Assembly (NCBI RefSeq): GCF_001650735.1 | Contig: NZ_LXVY01000001.1 | Coordinates: 186,001-250,000 of the forward strand | Origin: Sphingomonas sp. TDK1 | Lineage (GTDB): Bacteria; Pseudomonadota; Alphaproteobacteria; Sphingomonadales; Sphingomonadaceae | Direction of reading: 5' to 3' | DNA: 64,000 bases | Part shown: piece by piece, positions 52,749-60,846 of the stretch | How the letters are laid out: each line of letters begins with the position of its first letter | Position numbering within the stretch: the stretch's first letter is position 1 | Notes under the pieces: model-generated | Databases searched by the model: none | What the model was told of the DNA's origin: nothing | What the model saw: only the letters and a program-made list of their open reading frames with translations | Program-made: the position numbers and the translations under genes

Positions 52749-53933
52749 ATGCTCACCGATGCAGCCGTCCGTCGAATCAAACCGCGGGACAAAGCGTTCA
52801 AAACCCAGGACATGCACGGCATGTACCTCCTCGTTCAGCCTGGCGGTGGTCGGTACTGGCGATGGGACTATCGTCACGACGGCAAGCGCGGCACGTTGGC
52901 GCTGGGCGTATATCCTAACGTCTCCCTAAAGGAAGCGCGCGAGCGCAGAGAGAACGCTCGGAAACTGCTCGAGAAGGGCATCAACCCCTCCTCCTACGGC
53001 AAACTGACGCGCGGGGTAGGCAGCATTTCGGCCGGAGATACGTTCGCCACCGTCGCCGACGAATGGCTGAAGAAGATCGAGGCGGAAGGGCGAGCGGCGA
53101 AGACCCTCGAAAAGCTCCGCTGGCTGATCGCGTTCGCCAACCCGCTGATCGGCACTCGACCGATCGGCGACATCAGCGCGCCAGAGCTGCTCACAGTATT
53201 GAGAACCGTGGAGGTTCGGGGCCGCTATGAGACGGCACGACGCCTCCGCAGTACCTGTAGCAGCGTCATTCGCTACGCGATCGCCACCGGACGGGCGCAG
53301 AGAGATGTGACCGCCGATCTCCAGGGCGCCCTGATCACGCCCAAGGTCAAACATCATGCTGCGATCATCGAGCCCGACAAGGTCGGCGCACTCTTGCGCG
53401 CCTTAGACGGGTACGAGGGCCAGCCATCGGTTGCCTTGGCGCTTCGGATCGCCCCACACGTGTTTGTGCGTCCGGGCGAACTGCGCGCTGCTGCGTGGGC
53501 AGAGTTCGACCTGTCAGCGAAGGTCTGGACCATCCCCGGCGAGAAGATGAAGATGGGCCGCCCGCATCGGGTCCCCCTCTCCAAGCAGGTGCTTGCGCTC
53601 CTAGCGGAGCTTCGAGAGATGCGCGGCAGGTCGCAGCTTCTGTTTCCAAGCGTCCGCTCAGACGCTCGCCCGATTTCCGACAATACCATCAACGCCGCCC
53701 TGCGCCGGCTGGGGTACGACAAGGCGCAGATGACGGGCCATGGCTTCCGCGCGATGGCCAGCAGCCTTCTCAACGAGAGCAGGAAATGGCACCCCGATGC
53801 GATCGAACGGCAGCTCGCGCATGTAGAGAGAAATGACGTGCGTCGAGCCTATCTCCGCGGCGAGCATTGGGACGAGCGCGTTCGGATGATGCAATACTGG
53901 TCAGATTATCTCGAGCGCTTGAAGGCAAGCTAG
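52749..53933 (+). CDS. int: tyrosine-type integrase, P4 family
   Basis: A 394-residue site-specific recombinase. An N-terminal DUF4102 arm-binding domain (LTDAAVRRIKPRDKAFKTQD, YWRWDYRHDGKRGTLALGVYP) is followed by a core-binding SAM-like domain. The catalytic domain has the first Arg in HVFVRPGELRAA, a Lys in MGRPHRVPLS, the HGFRA box, the H in ERQLAHVERNDVRRAYLRGEH and the Tyr in RRAY. All catalytic residues seem present, so it may be active. It starts 162 bp after tRNA-Thr and ends 58 bp before a tRNA-Arg fragment. Confidence 0.93.
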   Translation: MLTDAAVRRIKPRDKAFKTQDMHGMYLLVQPGGGRYWRWDYRHDGKRGTLALGVYPNVSLKEARERRENARKLLEKGINPSSYGKLTRGVGSISAGDTFATVADEWLKKIEAEGRAAKTLEKLRWLIAFANPLIGTRPIGDISAPELLTVLRTVEVRGRYETARRLRSTCSSVIRYAIATGRAQRDVTADLQGALITPKVKHHAAIIEPDKVGALLRALDGYEGQPSVALALRIAPHVFVRPGELRAAAWAEFDLSAKVWTIPGEKMKMGRPHRVPLSKQVLALLAELREMRGRSQLLFPSVRSDARPISDNTINAALRRLGYDKAQMTGHGFRAMASSLLNESRKWHPDAIERQLAHVERNDVRRAYLRGEHWDERVRMMQYWSDYLERLKAS

Positions 53934-53991
53934 GACGCTAAAAGGTCGAAGCTCACATCACTTGTTGCTGACCGTTAATCAGCCATATCGT

Positions 53992-54035
53992 TCCGAAGGC
54001 AGAGGCCACAGGTTCGAATCCTGTCGGGTGCACCA
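53992..54035 (+). repeat. 3' part of tRNA-Arg(CCG), candidate att core
   Basis: The 44 nt start at the anticodon region (TCCGAA) and run through GGCAG, the variable loop, T-arm ACAGG-TTCGAAT-CCTGT, acceptor 3' strand CGGGTGC and ACCA. They match, from memory, the 3' half of alphaproteobacterial tRNA-Arg(CCG). The 5' half is absent from the DNA to the left, so this is not a functional tRNA. Confidence 0.75.
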
Positions 54036-54044
54036 TTTTCAATG

Positions 54045-54093
54045 GCTTAGCTGGCTAAGCAGCAAACTTGTCAAATACACGTCAAATATACAC
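54045..54093. promoter_or_regulatory. inverted repeat and putative arm-type sites after the tRNA fragment
   Basis: GCTTAGC-TG-GCTAAGC (54045-54060) is a perfect inverted repeat. GTCAAATACAC (54070-54080) and GTCAAATATACAC (54081-54093) are direct repeats; read on the minus strand they give GTATATTTGACGTGTATTTGAC, close to the repeats before int, in opposite orientation. They fit the P' arm of an attP. Confidence 0.5.
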
Positions 54094-54395
54094 GGCCGGA
54101 CCCCTGCGGTTGCGGGCGCACGCCTCTGTCCGACTCTGACCGGTTGCAGCTTCGACCGGTCTCAGATTCGTCAGGCGGAGCGGGTTGGGAAGCGCCAGAT
54201 GATGAACTGCCAATCTGCCCTTCGGACGCCCGAATCCAGACGCCATGGCGCGGGAATGAGTACGGAACCCGAAGGGCCGGACGTGGGACTTACCTGCCGT
54301 TCCCAAGTGATATGCGGAACAGCAGCTTCGTTCAGGAGCCGTCGTTCCAACGTCCGCCCGACCCGTATCGTAAACGACGCCGTAAGCCCAATCCA
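54094..54395. other. gene-free stretch at the island edge
   Basis: About 300 bp with no convincing gene. CTGACCGGT...ACCGGTC at 54136-54161 is a short hairpin. Open frames here have no family resemblance. It may be eroded element DNA between the integrase region and the nitrate locus. Confidence 0.4.
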
Positions 54396-55247
54396 TCAGA
54401 GTCGCTTTGATGCAAACAAGGTGGGAGGCATATCGACTTTACGTACCGGACTCTTGCTTTGGGGTAGCCCATCGCGAGGGGAGTTCAGCCCGGACCCGGC
54501 GATTTGCATACTACCCCCGACAGCAAGTGCTTCGCCCACCAGAATGAGAGTCGGCTGATCGCTGGGGAAGGCCGATATCGCGATATGGAGCAGATCAAGG
54601 CGAGTGTGCAGGAGCCGCTCGCTGGCAAGGCTCACATCGCACGCGACCAGAACCGGCGTGGCACCCGAAAGCCCCGCGGTCGTGAGATTGCGGCTGATCT
54701 CTGCAGCCGCACTACGCCCCATGTAGAACACGGTCGTGCAATGCGGGTCCGCCAAGGCTGCCCAGTCTAGATCGAGCGGTGCATCGCCGCGCTTGTGCGC
54801 GGTGGCGAACTGCACGCGCCGCGCCAGTCCCCGCAGCGAGAGCGAGACGCCCGCCGAGGCCGCTGCCGCGCTGGCGGCGGTGATGCCGGGGCAAATTCGC
54901 ACCGGCACGCCGGCCTGAACGAGGGCCGAACACTCCTCCATCGAACGGCCGAAGATCGAGGGGTCGCCGCCCTTCAGCCGGACCACCCGTTCGCCCGCCT
55001 GGGCCGCGGTGACGAGAAGCTCGTTGATCGCCCGCTGCTCCTTGGAATGCCGGCCGGCGCGCTTGCCGACCGGCACCCGGCGCGCCGTTGCGGGGATCAG
55101 CGCCAGAACAGCCTCGCCCACCAACGCGTCGTAGAACACGATCGTCGCGGTACGCAGCAGCCGCTCGGCCTTGCGGGTCAGCAGGTCGGGATCGCCGGGC
55201 CCCGCGCCGACCAGCCAAACGCTGCCTGCGGGAAATTCGTCAGCCAT
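54396..55247 (-). CDS. cobA: uroporphyrinogen-III C-methyltransferase (SUMT)
   Basis: A 283-residue SAM enzyme that makes precorrin-2, the first step toward sirohaem for NirB. Motifs: VWLVGAGPGDPDLLT near 9, LKGGDPSIFGR near 90, PGITAASAAAASAGVSL, and TVFYMGR near 173. The start MADEFPAGS overlaps the end of nasA by 8 bp. After the TLILVGEAL end of the fold there is a 40-residue tail with no family match, which ends against the island region. Confidence 0.9.
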   Translation of the reverse strand: MADEFPAGSVWLVGAGPGDPDLLTRKAERLLRTATIVFYDALVGEAVLALIPATARRVPVGKRAGRHSKEQRAINELLVTAAQAGERVVRLKGGDPSIFGRSMEECSALVQAGVPVRICPGITAASAAAASAGVSLSLRGLARRVQFATAHKRGDAPLDLDWAALADPHCTTVFYMGRSAAAEISRNLTTAGLSGATPVLVACDVSLASERLLHTRLDLLHIAISAFPSDQPTLILVGEALAVGGSMQIAGSGLNSPRDGLPQSKSPVRKVDMPPTLFASKRL

Positions 55248-57825
55248 GTGCGGCCTCCTTCGGCATGGTGGTGAGAATGCGGGCAAGCGCCGGGCGGCAC
55301 GATCCGCAATTGGTGCCGGCTCCCAGCGCCGCGCCGATCGCGGCAACGTCCTGCAGCCGCTGATCGCGGATGGCTGCAGTGATGGTGTGCAGGCCGACGT
55401 CGAAACAGGCGCAGACGATCGGCCCCCGATCGCTCCGCCGCCCCGGTGCGCGGCCGGCGAGGACCTGCGGCCCTTGGGGCTGGTCGAGTTGCGAGATCAG
55501 CCAGTCGCGGCTCGGTAACTCGCCGCTGCGGGTGACGAACAGCACCGCAGCAAGTCTGCCCTCCCGCAATACCGCCACGCGCAGGGTCCCGCGCGCAGGA
55601 TCGCTCGCCTCGATCCGTTCGCCCGGCGGAAGCGCCCGGCCAACCGCGGCGGCGTCGCCGATTCCGGCAAGTTCATAGAGCGCGCCTCCCAGCACCGCCA
55701 CGCGGGTCGCCCACAGACAATCCGGGGCCAGCACCTCGCCCCGCACGATCAGAAAGCCGCGCCAGTCGACCGCCACCGGCAGGATCCGCGCAGGCGAGAG
55801 CTTGAACCCTGGTTGGCCCGAATGCGGATCGGCGAGATCGCGGGCGAGCAGTCCCGTGCGGCCGGCACGCGACTGCTGGTCGGTCCAATGAATCGGCGTG
55901 AACAGCTCGCCCCGGCGCTGGCCTGGCTGATGGGCGACACGGAACAGGCTCTCGCCCTGCGGCGTCGCCACCCGTGCGAGCGCGCCATCGGCGAGCCCCA
56001 GGGCGGAGGCGTCTTCCGGGTGGATTTCGACCAGCGGCTCCTCCCGATGCCGGGCGAGCTTGGGCGACAGGCCTGTCCGCGTCATCGTGTGCCACTGGTC
56101 GCGGTACCGGCCGGTGTTGAGCGTCATTGGCCAGTCGCGCAGCGGCGGCTCCAGCGGGCGCTGCGCCACCGGGACGAGCCGCGCGCGGGCGCTCGGCGTG
56201 GGATAGTGCCCCTCGGCGAACGGCGCGGCATTCCACTGGAACGGCGCCATCGCGTCATAGGCGTGATTGCCGATCGCGGCCTGCGCCTTCAGGTCGAGCA
56301 TCCGTGCGCCATCGTTGCGATAGGCGGTCAGGCGGGCGTGCTCGCGCCAGATCTCGGCAGGACGATCATAGGCGAAGGCGGTGCGGAACCCCATCCGCCG
56401 GGCGACGTGGGTGACGATCCACCAGTCGGGCTTTGCCTCGCCGAGCAGCGGCAGGAAGGCGCGCTGGCGGCTGATCGTGCGTTCGGAGTTGGTGACGGTG
56501 CCGTCCTTCTCTCCCCAGGCGGCAGCCGGCAGGCGCACATGCGCGTGGACGCTGGTGTCGGTCTCGGCGATGACGTCGGACACGACAACGAAAGGACAGT
56601 TGGCCAGTGCCTCGCGCACGCGGCCCGCATCGGGCATCGACACGGCGGGGTTGGTCGCCATAATCCACAAGGCCTTGATCCGCCCTTCGCCCACGGCGCG
56701 GAACAGGTCGACGGCCTTCAGGCCAGGCTTGGTCGCCATGCGCGCGGCGGCCCAGAAGCGACCGACATCGGCGATGTCCTCCGCCCCGAAGCCACGATGC
56801 GCCGCCAGCGTCGAGGCCAGCCCGCCCACCTCGCGCCCGCCCATCGCATTGGGCTGGCCGGTAATCGAGAAGGGCGCTGCACCGGGCGTGCCGATCCGGC
56901 CGGTAGCGAGGTGGAGATTGAGGATCGCATTCACCTGATCGGTGCCGCGGATCGACTGGTTGATGCCCTGGCTGAACAGCGTGACGGTGCGCGGATTCGC
57001 GGCGAACAGCTGATAGAAGCGCTGGAGATCGGCAGGCGCCAGATCGCAGGCCTGGGCGGTGGACCAGAGATCGTGCCCCTCGCCCAGCGCTTCCCAGAAC
57101 CCTTCGGGCACATCGAGGTTCGCGGAATCGGCCAAGCCCTCTGCGCGGCAATAGGCGAGCAGGCCGTTGAACAGCGCCACATCGCTGCCGGGACGCAGGG
57201 CCAGGTGAAGGTCCGCCTCGTCGGCCGTCTCGGTACGACGAGGATCGATCACGACCAGTTTCGTCCCACGCTCGGCCCGCGCAGCCATGATCCGCTGATA
57301 GACGACCGGATGGCACCAGGCGGTGTTCGAACCCACCAGCACGATCAGATCGGCGGCGTCGATATCGGCATAGCTGCCGGCCACCACATCCTCACCGAAC
57401 GCGCGCATATGCCCCGCCACCGCGCTCGACATGCACAGCCGCGAGTTGGTGTCGATATTGGCCGAGCCGATGAAGCCCTTCATCAACTTGTTGGCGACGT
57501 AATAGTCCTCGGTCAGCAGCTGGCCCGAGACGTAGAAGGCGACGCTGTCCGGGCCATGTTCGGCGATCGCCTCGCGGAAGCGGCGGGCGACGAGGTCGAG
57601 CGCCTTGTCCCAGCTGGCGCGGCGATCGCCGATCATCGGATGGAGCAGGCGTCCCTCCAGCCCTACGGTTTCCCCGAGATGCGTGCCCTTGGAGCAGAGC
57701 CTGCCGCGATTGGCCGGGTGGTCGGGATCGCCCTCGATGTGGACGGTCCGCTCGGCGGTGACGGTCGCGCGGATGCCGCAGCCGACGCCGCAATAGGCGC
57801 AGGTGGTGCGGGTGGCCGTGCTCAC
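55240..57825 (-). CDS. nasA: assimilatory nitrate reductase catalytic subunit with fused BFD domain
   Basis: An 861-residue cytoplasmic molybdopterin enzyme that reduces nitrate to nitrite. The N-terminal 4Fe-4S motif is CAYCGVGCGI with the fourth Cys in LCSKG. Molybdopterin-binding segments and the C-terminal dinucleotide-binding domain follow. Residues from about 795 form a BFD-like 2Fe-2S domain (IVCACFDVG, GTNCGSCRPAL). The start is a GTG overlapping the nirD stop (GTGA). Confidence 0.93.
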   Translation of the reverse strand: MSTATRTTCAYCGVGCGIRATVTAERTVHIEGDPDHPANRGRLCSKGTHLGETVGLEGRLLHPMIGDRRASWDKALDLVARRFREAIAEHGPDSVAFYVSGQLLTEDYYVANKLMKGFIGSANIDTNSRLCMSSAVAGHMRAFGEDVVAGSYADIDAADLIVLVGSNTAWCHPVVYQRIMAARAERGTKLVVIDPRRTETADEADLHLALRPGSDVALFNGLLAYCRAEGLADSANLDVPEGFWEALGEGHDLWSTAQACDLAPADLQRFYQLFAANPRTVTLFSQGINQSIRGTDQVNAILNLHLATGRIGTPGAAPFSITGQPNAMGGREVGGLASTLAAHRGFGAEDIADVGRFWAAARMATKPGLKAVDLFRAVGEGRIKALWIMATNPAVSMPDAGRVREALANCPFVVVSDVIAETDTSVHAHVRLPAAAWGEKDGTVTNSERTISRQRAFLPLLGEAKPDWWIVTHVARRMGFRTAFAYDRPAEIWREHARLTAYRNDGARMLDLKAQAAIGNHAYDAMAPFQWNAAPFAEGHYPTPSARARLVPVAQRPLEPPLRDWPMTLNTGRYRDQWHTMTRTGLSPKLARHREEPLVEIHPEDASALGLADGALARVATPQGESLFRVAHQPGQRRGELFTPIHWTDQQSRAGRTGLLARDLADPHSGQPGFKLSPARILPVAVDWRGFLIVRGEVLAPDCLWATRVAVLGGALYELAGIGDAAAVGRALPPGERIEASDPARGTLRVAVLREGRLAAVLFVTRSGELPSRDWLISQLDQPQGPQVLAGRAPGRRSDRGPIVCACFDVGLHTITAAIRDQRLQDVAAIGAALGAGTNCGSCRPALARILTTMPKEAAHG

Positions 57826-58148
57826 GCCGCCGCCCGCACCGGGCTGGCGAGCAGGATCCGCTCGCCCTCCATTCGTACCGGCACCACCGGCGTGCAGCCG
57901 GCATCCTGTTCCAAAGCGGTGCCGGTCGCGAGGGAGATTCGCAGATTGTGCAGCGGGCAGGCCACCGCATGGCCATGGACGATGCCTGCGCTCAGCGGTC
58001 CGCCCTTGTGGGGGCAGCGGTCGATCAGCGCGAAGACCTGGTCGTCATGGGTGCGGAACACCGCCACCGGTTCCCCGGCAAGGGTAAGCGTGCGGCTGCC
58101 CCGCAGCGGCAGGTCGGCGAGCGTGCCGATATCGGTCCAGTCGGTCAT
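57822..58148 (-). CDS. nirD: nitrite reductase small subunit (Rieske type)
   Basis: A 108-residue protein with a Rieske-type motif CPHKGGPLSAG and CPLHN that carries a C-x-H...C-x2-H arrangement, so a 2Fe-2S cluster can be bound here. It pairs with NirB. The start MTDWTDIG is 5 bp after the nirB stop. Confidence 0.92.
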   Translation of the reverse strand: MTDWTDIGTLADLPLRGSRTLTLAGEPVAVFRTHDDQVFALIDRCPHKGGPLSAGIVHGHAVACPLHNLRISLATGTALEQDAGCTPVVPVRMEGERILLASPVRAAA

Positions 58149-58153
58149 CCGGC

Positions 58154-60655
58154 TTACTCCGCGGCGGCGAGAAGGGGCTGGTGCAGGCCGGCGTCGGCGC
58201 CCGCCACGCGCTCGGCCCAGGGGTCGTCCTGGCTGAAGGACTGGGAATGCAAGAAGCGCGCGGCCAGCGCGTCGCGGCCTGCTTCGTCCTCGACGACGCG
58301 GGCCTTCAGATAGGCGAGCCCAACCCGCTCGATCCACGGCGCGGTGCGCTCGAGATAGCGCGCCTCCTCGCGGTAGAGCTGCACGAAGGCGGCGGCATAG
58401 TGCATCGCCTCGTCCTCGGTCGTTACCTTCACCAGCAGGTCGGTGGCGCGGACATGGATGCCGCCATTGCCGCCGACGTGCAGCTCATATCCAGAGTCCA
58501 CGCATACCACGCCGAAGTCCTTGATCGTCGCTTCGGCGCAGTTCCGCGGGCAGCCGGAGACCGCCATCTTGAACTTGTGCGGCATCCAGCTTCCCCAGAA
58601 GCCGCGCTCCAGCTTGATGCCGAGCCCGGTCGAATCCTGCGTGCCGAAGCGGCACCATTCGGAGCCGACACAGGTCTTCACCGTCCGCAGCGCCTTGGCA
58701 TAGGCATGGCCTGAGACCATTCCGGCCGCGTTCAGATCGGCCCACACCGCCGGCAGATCCTCCTTGCGGATGCCGAAGATATCCAGCCGCTGGCCGCCCG
58801 TCACCTTCACCATGGGCGCGTTGAACTTCTCCACCACATCGGCGATCGCGCGCAGCTCGGCGGGCGTGGTCACTCCGCCCCACATGCGCGGCACCACCGA
58901 ATAGGTGCCGTCCTTCTGGATGTTGGCGTGCAGCCGCTCGTTGACGAAGCGGCTCTGCTGGTCGTCGACATATTCGCCCGGCCACGCGCAGAGCAGATAA
59001 TAGTTGAGCGCCGGCCGGCAGGACGAACATCCGTCGGGGGTCGACCAGTGCAGCCGCTGCATCACCTCGGGGATCGCACGCATACCCTGCTCGACGATCG
59101 CCCGGCGCACTTCGTCATGGCCGTAGCTGGTGCATTTGCACATCGTCTTCGGTCCCGCCTGCACGGCTTCCTCGCCCAGCGTCAGCGCGAGCAGATGCTC
59201 GACGATGCCGGTGCACGATCCGCAACTGGCCGAGGCCTTGCAGGTTGCGCGGACGGCATCGAGGCTGCACGCGCCGCCCGTGATGCTCGCGACCACCTGC
59301 CCCTTGGAAACGCCGTTGCAGCCGCAGATCTCGGCATCGTCCGAGAGCGCCGCAACGGCGGCTTTAGGGTCCGCCTGCCCCCCTCCCGAGGCGAAGGCCT
59401 GGCCGTAGATCAGCACGTCGCGGATCGGGGCGACGTCCTCGCCCTTCTTGAGCAGGTCGAAATACCAGCCGCCGTCGCCGGTATCGCCGAACAGCACCGC
59501 GCCGATGATGCGGTCGTCCTTGAGCACCACCCGCTTGTAGATGCCGCGCGCCGCGTCGCGCAGCACGATGTCCTCGCAGCCCTCGCCGCCGGAGAAATCG
59601 CCCGCCGAGAACACGTCGAGCCCGGCGACCTTGAGCTTGGTCGAGGTCGCCGATCCGCGATAGGGATTGGCGCGCGCCACCAGCCCGTCGGCCAGACTGC
59701 GGCACATGTCCCACAAGGGCGCGACCAGGCCGTAGCACTGCCCGTCATGCTCGACGCATTCGCCCACCGCAAGCACGTCGGCATCGCTGGTCACCATGTG
59801 ATCGTCGACCTGGATGCCGCGGCCCACCGCAAGCCCGGCCTCCCGCGCGAGCTTCACCGAAGGGCGGATGCCGACCGCCATCACCACCAGCTTGGCCGGG
59901 AGCACGCGCCCGTCCTTGAGCTGCACGCCCTCGACCTTGCCGTCGCCGAGGATCGCGGCGGTATCGGCGCCGGTCAGGATCGTCTGCCCGCGTGCCTCGA
60001 GCGCCGACTTGAGCAGCCAACCCGCCGCCTCGTCGAGCTGGCGTTCCATCAGCGTTGGCATCAGGTGGAGCACCGTGACCTTCATGCCGCGCAGCGTAAG
60101 GCCGTGTGCCGCTTCCAGCCCGAGCAGCCCGCCGCCGATCACCACCGCTTCGCCGCCGCCGCACGCTGCCGCCAGCATCGCGTCGACATCGGCCATGTCG
60201 CGGAAGCTGATGACGCCGGGCAGGTCGTGCCCCGGCACGGGAATGATGAACGGATCGGAGCCGGTGGCGATCAACAGCTTGTCATAGCCGGTGACGCGGC
60301 CGGACTTCGCAGTGACGGTCCGCGCGGCGCGGTCGATCGCCACCACTGGATCGCCCGCCACCAGCTCGATGCCGTGCTGCGCATACCAGGCATGATCGTT
60401 GATCACGATCTCCTGAAACGTCTTCTCGCCGGCCAGCACCGGCGACAGCATGATGCGGTTGTAGTTAACGTGCGGCTCGGCGCCGAAGATGGTGACGCGG
60501 AAGCGCGTGCCGTCGCGCGCGAGCAGCTCCCCCACCGCGCGACAGCCCGCCATGCCGTTGCCGATGACGACCAGATGCTCGCGCGCCTCGGGCGGCGAGA
60601 CGGTCCCGGCGGGACTATCGTCGGCGAGGATTGCCGTGCCTTCGAGAAACTCCAT
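58154..60655 (-). CDS. nirB: NAD(P)H-dependent nitrite reductase large subunit
   Basis: An 833-residue enzyme that reduces nitrite to ammonium. It has an N-terminal FAD/NAD part (VVIGNGMAGCR near 28, VVIGGGLLGLEAAHGL near 148), a BFD-like 2Fe-2S domain (CGCNGVSKGQV, CKASASCGSC) and a sirohaem/4Fe-4S reductase domain (CVGSEWCRFGTQDS, SGCPRNCAEATIKD). All cluster cysteines are present. It is preceded by a structured leader with a terminator. Confidence 0.94.
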   Translation of the reverse strand: MEFLEGTAILADDSPAGTVSPPEAREHLVVIGNGMAGCRAVGELLARDGTRFRVTIFGAEPHVNYNRIMLSPVLAGEKTFQEIVINDHAWYAQHGIELVAGDPVVAIDRAARTVTAKSGRVTGYDKLLIATGSDPFIIPVPGHDLPGVISFRDMADVDAMLAAACGGGEAVVIGGGLLGLEAAHGLTLRGMKVTVLHLMPTLMERQLDEAAGWLLKSALEARGQTILTGADTAAILGDGKVEGVQLKDGRVLPAKLVVMAVGIRPSVKLAREAGLAVGRGIQVDDHMVTSDADVLAVGECVEHDGQCYGLVAPLWDMCRSLADGLVARANPYRGSATSTKLKVAGLDVFSAGDFSGGEGCEDIVLRDAARGIYKRVVLKDDRIIGAVLFGDTGDGGWYFDLLKKGEDVAPIRDVLIYGQAFASGGGQADPKAAVAALSDDAEICGCNGVSKGQVVASITGGACSLDAVRATCKASASCGSCTGIVEHLLALTLGEEAVQAGPKTMCKCTSYGHDEVRRAIVEQGMRAIPEVMQRLHWSTPDGCSSCRPALNYYLLCAWPGEYVDDQQSRFVNERLHANIQKDGTYSVVPRMWGGVTTPAELRAIADVVEKFNAPMVKVTGGQRLDIFGIRKEDLPAVWADLNAAGMVSGHAYAKALRTVKTCVGSEWCRFGTQDSTGLGIKLERGFWGSWMPHKFKMAVSGCPRNCAEATIKDFGVVCVDSGYELHVGGNGGIHVRATDLLVKVTTEDEAMHYAAAFVQLYREEARYLERTAPWIERVGLAYLKARVVEDEAGRDALAARFLHSQSFSQDDPWAERVAGADAGLHQPLLAAAE

Positions 60656-60673
60656 CCGCTTCGCTCCAAAACG

Positions 60674-60729
60674 AAAAAGCCGCCATCCGGCGCCCGGAAC
60701 TTGCGAACCGAGCGCTGGATGGCGGCTTT
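60674..60729 (-). terminator. attenuator terminator in the nirB leader
   Basis: On the minus strand GCCGCCATCC (60726-60717) pairs with GGATGGCGGC (60688-60679), followed by TTTTT (60678-60674). It ends 18 bp before the nirB ATG and would stop transcription unless antiterminated. Confidence 0.8.
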
Positions 60730-60740
60730 GCCATCAACAG

Positions 60741-60802
60741 GACCACGTTTGCCCATCTTCGGGCTGGCGTGGCTATGTGCGAAGGACGGCCTTGTCCTTC
60801 GC
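60741..60802 (-). ncRNA. hexaloop hairpins, candidate NasT/ANTAR target
   Basis: Hairpin 1 (60802-60779, minus strand): GCGAAGGAC-AAGGCC-GTCCTTCGC, a 9-bp stem with a 6-nt loop having A at position 1 and G at 4. Hairpin 2 (60772-60743): outer CCACG/CGTGG, inner GCCC-GAAGAT-GGGC, also a 6-nt loop with G at position 4 but not A at 1. Tandem hexaloops before a terminator are the known ANTAR target plan. Confidence 0.65.
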
Positions 60803-60807
60803 GTTGC

Positions 60808-60836
60808 AACATAAACCGATTCGCGGAACCGCTCAA
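60808..60836 (-). promoter_or_regulatory. candidate nirB promoter
   Basis: Minus strand TTGAGC (60836-60831), 17-bp spacer, TATGTT (60813-60808). The predicted start near 60801 coincides with the first leader hairpin. Confidence 0.45.
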
Positions 60837-60846
60837 GCGATTCCGC

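Larger units (their letters stand above)
52588..54100 (+). mobile_element. small integrase-bearing element or remnant
   Basis: The interval holds direct repeats, an integrase gene, a partial tRNA-Arg and a second pair of repeats, flanked on the left by tRNA-Thr. No cargo gene is recognisable. It looks like an attP-type region of an integrated element that has lost or never had its cargo here. Confidence 0.55.

Noticed and set aside
53967..53983. GCTGA-CCGTTAA-TCAGC, which looks like a tRNA-Asn anticodon arm
   Set aside because: No D-arm or 5' acceptor strand and the following T-arm belongs to the tRNA-Arg(CCG) fragment, so it is not a tRNA gene.
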